This document shows positions 7,797-14,829 of a DNA stretch of 36,855 nucleotides, piece after piece. Within the stretch, counting starts at the first letter, position 1; every line of letters begins with the position of its first letter. Source of the stretch: Patescibacteria group bacterium (GTDB lineage Bacteria; Patescibacteriota; Gracilibacteria; UM-FILTER-43-11); NCBI GenBank assembly GCA_029260985.1, contig JAJDCE010000061.1:1-36855 (forward strand), read 5' to 3'. The position numbers and the translations under genes are program-made. The notes below the pieces were generated by a model. The model was not told the origin of the DNA. It saw nothing but the letters and a program-made list of their open reading frames with translations, and searched no databases.

Positions 7797-8872
7797 GAAC
7801 AGTTCAAAGATAATTGATCAATAGCCCAACGGGCGTGGTCTACAAGCATATCATCAGATTCTCGATCCACAAAATCTTGAAGTAATGGGGTTAAGCTGAC
7901 ATCTCCTGAATTCCCAGCCACAACGCAAGCATTTCGGAGAAGGCCTCTCCGCTTCGCGCGCATTAATGGAGTACCCGCAAACTTTTCCAAAAACTCCTCA
8001 TCCGTTTTGATAGATAAAAGTTCTTTCAAATCTAAAGAACTCCCAACTCCTGACTCCGGACTAAGAACTTTTATAGTGACTGTCTGATGATGAGCTCTGC
8101 CAACATTAAAAGGACAAACCTCTTGGCAGATATCGCACCCGAACAAACGATTGCCGATTTTAGACCGAAGCTCTACCGGAATCCCCTCTTTATTTTCAAT
8201 CGTTAAATAAGATATACACTTCCGCGCATCAATCTGACCAGGTTTCACGATAGCACCGGTAGGACACGCCATCTGACACTTTTGGCAGTCTCCGCAATTC
8301 GGAAAATGCCGTTTTTCAGTCGGCCTAAGTTCTAAATTTGTATAAAGCGACGCTATAAAAAAGAAACTCCCCTTCGAAGGATCAATCAAACAGGAATTTT
8401 TACCAAAAAAACCAAGCCCAGCTGTCTCCGCCAACACCCGATCCACCGTCGGCCCACTATCGACCGAAACATACGTTTCGATTTCAGATTTCACATTTCT
8501 GATTTCAGATTTCAGCCAATCAGATAATTCAATAAGTCTTTTTTTAAGAACTTTGTGATAATCCTTCCCTCTCGCATACCGAGAAACAACTCCACTATTT
8601 GAGCCACGCGACGAAGGAGCTGAGCCACAATTGGAATATATCGCCCCCAATACAATCACTGATTTAATATCAGCCAATTTGTTCTCAGGATGAAATCGAT
8701 CCTCCTTCATCCGCTCCAAATAGTCTAAATCAGCTGAGAATCCTCTCTTCATCCAATCATCAAAAACCGCTTCATGTTTCTTCAAATTCTTCCTAATTTC
8801 CTCAAGCGAAACTACGCCATGAGTAGACCATCCTTGCCCTTCGATAAATTGTTCTAATTTTTTCGGATTCAT
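7793..8872 (-). CDS. queG: Epoxyqueuosine reductase
   Basis: Catalyses the last step of queuosine formation in tRNA, reducing epoxyqueuosine to queuosine using cobalamin and two 4Fe-4S clusters. The family blocks are complete: S-R-Y-A-R-G-K-D-Y-H (97-106), V-D-S-G-P-T-V-D-R with likely catalytic Asp at 138, and G-x-G-F-F-G-K-N-S (152-160). The first cluster motif uses C193, C196, C199 and C203; the second uses C246, C249 and C253, with C219 near the first. Length (359) is slightly below the usual 370-390. A Lys/Ser/Glu/Ile/Arg run (about 120-131), just before the catalytic block, is encoded by a 7-base-period repeat (8481-8515) and is probably repeat-derived. No other queuosine gene lies in the window, so precursor salvage is possible. 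The gene is translationally coupled to the downstream unknown gene. Confidence 0.95.
   Translation of the reverse strand: MNPKKLEQFIEGQGWSTHGVVSLEEIRKNLKKHEAVFDDWMKRGFSADLDYLERMKEDRFHPENKLADIKSVIVLGAIYSNCGSAPSSRGSNSGVVSRYARGKDYHKVLKKRLIELSDWLKSEIRNVKSEIETYVSVDSGPTVDRVLAETAGLGFFGKNSCLIDPSKGSFFFIASLYTNLELRPTEKRHFPNCGDCQKCQMACPTGAIVKPGQIDARKCISYLTIENKEGIPVELRSKIGNRLFGCDICQEVCPFNVGRAHHQTVTIKVLSPESGVGSSLDLKELLSIKTDEEFLEKFAGTPLMRAKRRGLLRNACVVAGNSGDVSLTPLLQDFVDRESDDMLVDHARWAIDQLSLNCS
8481..8515 (-). repeat. Five heptamers inside queG
   Basis: On the minus strand five consecutive 7-mers read CTGAAAT, CTGAAAT, CAGAAAT, GTGAAAT, CTGAAAT. A 19-base stretch (8495-8513) is the exact inverted complement of 9040-9058 in the nearby intergenic array. 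The repeat encodes a short polar peptide inside the enzyme. Confidence 0.85.
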
Positions 8873-8946
8873 AATATTACTTCTTCTGCCATTTTACCCC
8901 ATAAAACATTCCAAAAAAATGCAAAATATGATATAATATAATAAAC

Positions 8947-9070
8947 ATTTCAGAATTCGCATTTCTGATTTGGCATTCAATCTTATACTTGAGAATTCTT
9001 ACATTCATTGCTAAATGAATAAATACTAAATGACATTACGAAATCTGAAATCAGAAATACTAAATAAATA
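8947..9070 (+). repeat. Heptamer-period array with inverted arms, upstream of the channel gene
   Basis: The 200-base gap between queG and the channel gene is largely filled by degenerate 7-base units. The left arm uses units such as CATTTCA, CATTTCT and GATTTGG. The right arm uses the reverse-complement type: CTGAAAT (9045), CAGAAAT (9052), ACTAAAT (9059) and AAATAAC (9066). The last unit ends exactly at the GTG start codon (9073), in register. The arms could pair into an imperfect hairpin covering the whole 5' region. Confidence 0.75.
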
Positions 9071-9072
9071 AC

Positions 9073-9648
9073 GTGGCTCAAACAAAAAAATTAAAAGAAA
9101 GCATCAAACTTCTCATAACCGCCATTTTCGCATTACTAGCTTTGGGCACCGTGGTTTTTAGCTATATTGAAGGTTGGAATTTAGTCGATTCTTTCTACTT
9201 TGTAACCATGACGGCTACCACAGTAGGCTACGGCGATTTCACCCCCACCCATGCACTGAGTAAAATAATCACGGTAATTTATTCTCTGGCCATCATCCCC
9301 TTTATCCTCTACGCCTTCACCGCCATCGCCAAATATGAAGTGGAACGGGTAAATAAACAAATTCATGGAATTGCTCTTAAACAAAAGGAAAATAAAGAAG
9401 AGATAGAAAAAGCAGAACGCAAGCTTCGTGATCAAAAACAACTAATGAAAGAGCAGGAAGAAATTCTGGAAAAACAGGAAAAACAACTTAAAAAACAGGT
9501 TGTAATCAATAAAGAACAGGAGGAAGAACTTGAAGGGCATCAGAAAAAAATCAGAAAGGCGGAAAAAGAACTAAAAGAGCATGATGAAGAACTGGAGGTT
9601 GTAGAGGAGGTTGTAGAGGAGCAAATAGCTAAAAAAATAAAAAAATAA
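9073..9648 (+). CDS. Two-helix potassium channel-like protein with a long coiled-coil tail
   Basis: Pore-forming subunit of the ion_trans_2 type. Transmembrane helix 1 spans about 11-31, the pore loop carries the selectivity filter T-T-V-G-Y-G-D (49-55), and helix 2 spans about 62-86. The T-V-G-Y-G signature is that of K+-selective channels. Instead of an RCK/TrkA-N domain, residues 90-191 are a highly charged Glu/Lys/Gln-rich helix with clear heptad spacing, probably a coiled coil that tetramerises or tethers the channel in the cytoplasm. The start is a GTG immediately after a 7-base repeat array, with no Shine-Dalgarno. The family is confident; the gating mode is unknown. Confidence 0.88.
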   Translation: MAQTKKLKESIKLLITAIFALLALGTVVFSYIEGWNLVDSFYFVTMTATTVGYGDFTPTHALSKIITVIYSLAIIPFILYAFTAIAKYEVERVNKQIHGIALKQKENKEEIEKAERKLRDQKQLMKEQEEILEKQEKQLKKQVVINKEQEEELEGHQKKIRKAEKELKEHDEELEVVEEVVEEQIAKKIKK

Positions 9649-9649
9649 A

Positions 9650-9677
9650 TTGACAACTTTTAAGAAGGCACTATATT
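9650..9677 (+). promoter_or_regulatory. Strong promoter of the acidic-protein unit
   Basis: TTGACA (9650-9655) is followed after 16 bases by TATATT (9672-9677). The -35 begins one base after the TAA stop codon of the channel gene. The predicted transcription start is near 9684. Confidence 0.75.
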
Positions 9678-9683
9678 GTTCTC

Positions 9684-9866
9684 AGCCAATGTGGAGTTTT
9701 TAGGGTGCTTTTTTGCAGTCCAGACTCCCATTATGATCTTTAGTAGTCCTTTTATAATTGTTGCCCGCTAAAAGCCAGTATTAATATGCTGATTTCTGAC
9801 GGGTAACAATGCTCGTAAACCGCCGCACGATGCGGCAAATGCGTTAACGCGAAAGCACAAGGAGAG
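9684..9866 (+). promoter_or_regulatory. Structured 5' leader of the acidic-protein gene
   Basis: A leader of about 180 bases with nested complementarity. An 11-bp stem including one G-U pairs 9757-9767 with 9800-9810, and inside it a 6-bp stem with one G-U pairs 9776-9781 with 9786-9791 around a 4-base loop. A further hairpin, GCCGCA-CGA-TGCGGC, spans 9822-9836. A perfect 10-base palindrome GCGTTAACGC (9841-9850) lies next to the ribosome-binding site. GGAGT at 9693-9697 can pair with ACTCC at 9724-9728. It matches no riboswitch class that I recognise. G-U pairs inside two nested stems favour an RNA-level structure, but its function is unknown. Confidence 0.5.
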
Positions 9867-10406
9867 ATGAGTATGGAGTTAAGCCTATCAATGAAAAGGT
9901 TTCTGGAAAAGGCAAGAGCCTGGCTGCTTCAGGGGATCGATATGATCGACGATCTCCTGGGAGCTAACGAAGCTGCCGACGAAGAAGGTCAGGCTGCTGG
10001 GGATCCACCGTCCGAAGAGCCTGCTCTCGCAGCAGCATCTGAGGAGGCCACAGCACCCGCCGAAGAGCCTGCAGCGGAAGAACCTGCCGTTGAGGAAGCC
10101 GAAGCCGAGGGTGAAGCCGATGATGAAGGCAACACCGAGACCGATGGTGACGGTGAAAGCGACGACGCCGATGGCGACACCGCCGATGGCGACACCGCCG
10201 AGACCGATGAAGGCAAAGGCGGCGGCGAGGCAGAAGAGCCTGATGCCGAGGGCGACGGCGAAAAGTCCGACGACGCTGAGGCCGAAGCCAAAGATGGTGA
10301 AGGCGACAGCAGCAACGATGGTGACGGCGAAGCCGAAGCCGACGCTGCACCCGCCGAAGAAACTGCAGCCGAAAAGGCCGAAGCAGAGGCCGCAACCCCT
10401 GCCTAA
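9867..10406 (+). CDS. Very acidic low-complexity protein (Ala/Glu/Asp-rich)
   Basis: Function unknown. About the first 36 residues form an amphipathic, mixed-charge helix region (K-R-F-L-E-K-A-R-A-W-L-L, then I-D-M-I-D-D-L-L). The remaining 140 are almost only Ala, Glu, Asp, Gly, Pro, Thr and Ser with few Lys, so the protein must be strongly acidic and unstructured. It lacks a signal peptide and membrane helices. A Shine-Dalgarno AAGGAGAG (9859-9866) touches the ATG at 9867; the in-frame ATG at 9873 has better spacing and is the likelier start. The gene is much richer in G+C than its surroundings, which follows from Ala/Glu/Asp/Gly codons but could also reflect transfer. It forms its own unit with a strong promoter, folded leader and terminator. 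Plausible roles (nucleic-acid mimic, binder of basic proteins, counter-ion carrier) are speculation. High expression is a reasonable inference. Confidence 0.75.
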   Translation: MSMELSLSMKRFLEKARAWLLQGIDMIDDLLGANEAADEEGQAAGDPPSEEPALAAASEEATAPAEEPAAEEPAVEEAEAEGEADDEGNTETDGDGESDDADGDTADGDTAETDEGKGGGEAEEPDAEGDGEKSDDAEAEAKDGEGDSSNDGDGEAEADAAPAEETAAEKAEAEAATPA

Positions 10407-10458
10407 AAAACAGCGAAAAGGCGCAGGGTCAGCGAGCGAAGGGCGACTAGAACTTATT

Positions 10459-10491
10459 GGGTGCTCCGTGTAACAGCGGGGCCCCTTTTTT
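10459..10491 (+). terminator. Rho-independent terminator of the acidic-protein unit
   Basis: A 9-bp GC-rich stem pairs 10459-10468 (one bulged T, one G-U pair) with 10477-10485 around an 8-base loop, followed by six T (10486-10491). Confidence 0.85.
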
Positions 10492-10513
10492 AAATATAAA
10501 AATTTTACAAACC

Positions 10514-10554
10514 AAAAAATCCAATCGTATCCACAACTGGATTTACTATTGGAT
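10514..10554 (-). terminator. Rho-independent terminator of the 16S rRNA transcript
   Basis: On the minus strand ATCCAAT (10554-10548) pairs with ATTGGAT (10525-10519), and inside it ATCCA pairs with TGGAT around GTTG. A T6 tract (10519-10514) follows. It lies about 135 bases after the 16S 3' end, with no tRNA or 23S in between. Confidence 0.75.
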
Positions 10555-10688
10555 CTGCGATGGAACCTCCATCGGTATTATGTACTAAATGCAGTAAAGA
10601 ATTCTTAGAGTTCACGACCGTATGTAAGTCTCGCCTTGAATTAAACACAAGCTTTAATTCACGATGAGCAAACATTGCTTTCTCCTTT

Positions 10689-12152
<1,464 letters not shown>

Positions 12153-12435
12153 AAGTTTGAATTCCGATAAATCGGAATTAATTGTTTTTGCAATTATAAT
12201 TAGCTCTAAGAATATTCGGAATTAAGAAATAGATTCATTTCTGCAAAGAAAATAAATTCTATCTGTTAACCTTACTTTACTGCATTCAAAACATAATTTT
12301 GAATATCGTATAAATTTCGTAGTAATTGTCAAAACCGAAGCCTATATATCGGACAATGACTAATTAAAACGCTTTGTTGTTAATGAACAAACCGCTTACT
12401 TAAGAGTTAATTTCTGTGTATCTCTCAGTATAAGC
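12153..12435 (-). other. Leader of the 16S rRNA transcript (no gene)
   Basis: AT-rich non-coding stretch between the 16S promoters and the 16S 5' end. It contains a perfect inverted repeat, AATTCCGAT-AA-ATCGGAATT (12160-12179), just upstream of the mature rRNA, a plausible processing stem. I see no tRNA or protein gene here on either strand. Confidence 0.6.
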
Positions 12436-12441
12436 AAAAGG

Positions 12442-12470
12442 ATTCTATCGAAGCTGGTAATTGAAGTCAA
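12442..12470 (-). promoter_or_regulatory. Proximal 16S rRNA promoter
   Basis: Minus strand TTGACT (12465-12470), a 17-base spacer and TAGAAT (12442-12447). Predicted start near 12435. It faces away from the antiporter gene. Confidence 0.7.
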
Positions 12471-12487
12471 GAAAAAAAACAGGGTTT

Positions 12488-12517
12488 TTTATAGTATGCT
12501 TTTAAGTAAAATTACAA
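12488..12517 (-). promoter_or_regulatory. Possible distal 16S rRNA promoter
   Basis: Minus strand TTGTAA (12512-12517), an 18-base spacer and TATAAA (12488-12493). It is weaker than the proximal promoter; tandem promoters are usual for rRNA genes. Confidence 0.4.
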
Positions 12518-12577
12518 TTATGTCAATTTATCGGACAAAAAGCTAAACTCTAAAAATTTGCGAACTAATTTAATCAT

Positions 12578-12606
12578 TAGACTCTAAGTAGAATGCAGAG
12601 TATAAT
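12578..12606 (+). promoter_or_regulatory. Promoter for the Kef-type antiporter; bears on its start codon
   Basis: TAGACT (12578-12583), a 17-base spacer and TATAAT (12601-12606). The -10 touches the ATG at 12607, so transcription should begin near 12613. The in-frame ATG at 12625 would then be the first usable start. Confidence 0.5.
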
Positions 12607-13797
12607 ATGACAAACCAAAATAAAATGACGATTCTGCTCACCATCACCATCGCTTTATTTGTCACGTTTGTGGGTTCCCGAGTTGCCTCTTATTTTAAAT
12701 ACCCCCCAATTCTTGGACAATTCATCGCCAGTCTGCTTTTAGCCATACCCATCGTCAAAACCACAGTTTTCACTAAAGAATCACTGGAAGTGATTAAGAT
12801 CTTTTCAGAATTAGCTGTTATTTTCCTGCTCCTGCTTACAGGCCTAAAATCAAATGTTGAACGCATCAATCAAAGTAAAAAAGATGTAATCCTGATTGCC
12901 GCCTTCGGCTTCCTGACGCCCATGATTTTAGGCATCGCTGTCGGCCTACTGTTGGGCTTTAACCTAACAGTAAGCTTTATACTGGGTGTTAGCCTTTCTA
13001 TTACAGCTGAAGGAACTAACCTTGCGATTCTGCTTCAGCTCAAAAAGCTGAGAACCAAAGTAGGCTCAATCGTTATCAGCGCCGGAATGATCAACGATGT
13101 ATTCGGTGTTATTTTTCTATCCTTTATTCTCGTTTTGGCTCACAAAAATGGATTGGAGAGCTTGGCCCTTTTCCCCGTTAAACTCATTGCTTTTATAGGG
13201 ATCATCTGGATCGCCTCCATTTTAATTCCAAAGGCTCTCAGGTATTTAGAAGAGCAAAAAAAAGAAGTAGCTATGTTCAACCTGGTTATCTTGGTAGCCT
13301 TGATGCTGGCGATCCTCTCAGAGCTCCTCAGCTTAAGTTCTATTGTCGGTGCCTTCATCGCCGGTGTTATTCTGCAGAACTCATTTGAACTGAAGCGGGA
13401 TGAAAAACACGAAGAGCACGAAATTGAGACCTTATTATTTGGTATTATTATCCCATTTTTCTTCATCAATATCGCTCTCAACTTCGATTTCACCAGTCTA
13501 ACTGACTACCCCCTTCTCATCCTTATTGTATTAGTAACCGCCATCGTCGGGAAATTACTAGGAGTCTTACTCACTAAACCGTTCACAAAACTAAAATGGA
13601 AGAAGCTCTATTTGATTGGATGGGAAATGAATTCCCGGGGAATGATTGAATTGATCATCGCTAATATCGCCCTCACTGCAGGACTCATTTCAACCCCACT
13701 CTATTCAGCCATCGTATTTACCGCCATAGTCACTTCCCTGATTTCCCCCTTCATTATTCGTGGTATGATCAAACGCCATCCGCGTATTATGGGCTAA
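12607..13797 (+). CDS. Kef/CPA2-type monovalent cation:proton antiporter, membrane domain only
   Basis: Integral membrane protein of 396 residues with about 12-13 hydrophobic helices and no soluble RCK domain, so it matches the transport domain of Na+/H+ exchanger/KefB-type proteins. Family features seen: Y-P-P-I-L-G-Q-F near residue 32, L-L-L-L-T-G-L near 78-84, a T-A-E-G-T-N-L-A-I-L block near 133-142 and an M-I-N-D-V-F-G block near 161-167. The last contains the conserved acidic residue of the ion-binding unwound helices. G-W-E-M-N-S-R-G-M-I-E-L occurs near 338-349. It likely exchanges K+ or Na+ for protons. The promoter position suggests that the true start is the second methionine (12625). 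It is divergent from 16S and followed by a small membrane-protein gene. Confidence 0.88.
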   Translation: MTNQNKMTILLTITIALFVTFVGSRVASYFKYPPILGQFIASLLLAIPIVKTTVFTKESLEVIKIFSELAVIFLLLLTGLKSNVERINQSKKDVILIAAFGFLTPMILGIAVGLLLGFNLTVSFILGVSLSITAEGTNLAILLQLKKLRTKVGSIVISAGMINDVFGVIFLSFILVLAHKNGLESLALFPVKLIAFIGIIWIASILIPKALRYLEEQKKEVAMFNLVILVALMLAILSELLSLSSIVGAFIAGVILQNSFELKRDEKHEEHEIETLLFGIIIPFFFINIALNFDFTSLTDYPLLILIVLVTAIVGKLLGVLLTKPFTKLKWKKLYLIGWEMNSRGMIELIIANIALTAGLISTPLYSAIVFTAIVTSLISPFIIRGMIKRHPRIMG

Positions 13798-13800
13798 CCA

Positions 13801-13870
13801 CCATCTATTTTCTATTTGGCTATCTGCTGTCAAAAAATAGCGATTAACAAATAGAAAATAGCAAATAATA
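13801..13870 (+). repeat. Heptamer array with inverted arms between the antiporter and DUF5652-like genes
   Basis: The right arm is five 7-mers: AAAATAG (13834), CGATTAA (13841), CAAATAG (13848), AAAATAG (13855) and CAAATAA (13862). The left arm contains the exact 14-base inverted complement (13805-13818 against 13848-13861). The array fills the gap and ends about four bases before the next ATG. Confidence 0.8.
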
Positions 13871-13872
13871 TT

Positions 13873-14094
13873 ATGACCCTTATTCAAAACCTGACCGCCA
13901 CCGAAATCAGCCTCCTCATTCCTATGCTCATCTGGACGTTAATCTGGAAAGGAATCGCCCTATGGAAATGCGGAAGAAACAATCAACTCTATTGGTTCAT
14001 TGCTATTCTCATCCTAAACACTTTAGGTGTCTTGGATATTACTTACTTCATTTGGTTTCAGAAGAAAACAAAAACTAAGAGACTATCAAAGTAG
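13873..14094 (+). CDS. Small two-helix membrane protein (DUF5652-like)
   Basis: A 73-residue protein with two hydrophobic helices (about 12-32 and 41-62) joined by a short loop, W-K-C-G-R-N-N-Q-L-Y-W. It ends in a basic tail. The W-K-G-I-A-L-W...W-F-I-A-I-L-I-L-N-T-L-G-V-L-(D/E)-I pattern matches small DUF5652-type proteins common in CPR genomes. Function is unknown. It is 75 bases downstream of the antiporter on the same strand, so cotranscription across the repeat hairpin is possible. The name rests on memory of the family pattern. Confidence 0.7.
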   Translation: MTLIQNLTATEISLLIPMLIWTLIWKGIALWKCGRNNQLYWFIAILILNTLGVLDITYFIWFQKKTKTKRLSK

Positions 14095-14106
14095 TAGTTA
14101 AAAAAC

Positions 14107-14760
14107 CTACTTATCCCCCTTAGATGCCTCAGCTTCTACTACCTTAAATTTAAAACCCCCTTTACTTGCATCATCCACAACTTCCATTCTAAGCAATGTA
14201 CCAGTAGGGCTTTCTAAATATACTAATCTGTCCGGCCAGTAATTAATAACATCCAGATCTCCGGGAACTATCGTCAGCCCTATATCTGCATGTCGCTCAA
14301 AAGCAATACCACCAGACATTAACTGAGAATATTGCTCAGGCGTTAATTTTATAGGATTAATTTTATCATCTACCTCAGCAAGTTCTCGTCTACAATGATC
14401 AACAAATTCTTTCTGACTGCCAAAAGAAACTGAATTACCATTATTAATGACCGATTGCATCTGTCCAAAAAAACCTTGCCCCATATCCACACTTTCTGCA
14501 GGCTTTACTGCCTGAGAAGGTTCAGATACAGCATGTAATGCAGCTTTTTGCCCCTGCGCCAACCCTATAAGCTCATCTAAAGCCTTGGGATTTTCCAAGC
14601 CTTCAATATACTCTCTTACATGAGCAGGTACTAAATCGACTAACGTACTACCGACATCAAGCCTTGTTTGGGGTATATTGTCAGCTGCATCCTCATCTAA
14701 AATCCCATTAGCCTCCACAACAACATCGCCAAGCCTCTTTGGTTTTTCTCTGTCAGACAT
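14107..14760 (-). CDS. Hypothetical soluble protein
   Basis: Not recognised. The protein has 217 residues, is acidic and has no signal peptide or membrane segment. The first 110 residues look flexible (many Ala, Glu, Gln, Ser). Residues 115-217 are more globular and predicted alpha/beta, with V-D-H-C-R-R-E-L and a hydrophobic strand L-T-I-V-P-G-D-L-D-V-I. A tail, V-V-D-D-A-S-K-G-G-F-K-F-K-V-V-E-A-E, could be a beta-hairpin. It has a textbook promoter of its own and sits alone downstream of the aroA-aroK fusion. A real gene is likely from its length and promoter. Confidence 0.55.
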   Translation of the reverse strand: MSDREKPKRLGDVVVEANGILDEDAADNIPQTRLDVGSTLVDLVPAHVREYIEGLENPKALDELIGLAQGQKAALHAVSEPSQAVKPAESVDMGQGFFGQMQSVINNGNSVSFGSQKEFVDHCRRELAEVDDKINPIKLTPEQYSQLMSGGIAFERHADIGLTIVPGDLDVINYWPDRLVYLESPTGTLLRMEVVDDASKGGFKFKVVEAEASKGDK

Positions 14761-14800
14761 AATTAAAAGTATACTTAATATTATTGATAACTATAGTATA

Positions 14801-14829
14801 ATTATAATATTAATTAACTATATTGTCAA
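14801..14829 (-). promoter_or_regulatory. Perfect consensus promoter for the hypothetical gene at 14107-14760
   Basis: Minus strand TTGACA (14824-14829) and TATAAT (14801-14806) with a 17-base spacer. The -35 overlaps the TGA stop codon of the aroA-aroK fusion (14826-14828). Predicted leader about 33 bases. A second TATACT lies 7 bases before the ATG. Confidence 0.75.

Noticed and set aside
9964..10473. Long frames of Arg/Leu, Ser/Ala or Lys/Pro composition overlapping the acidic gene
   Set aside because: They are frame shadows of the GC-rich low-complexity gene; only the frame with the promoter, SD and terminator is supported.
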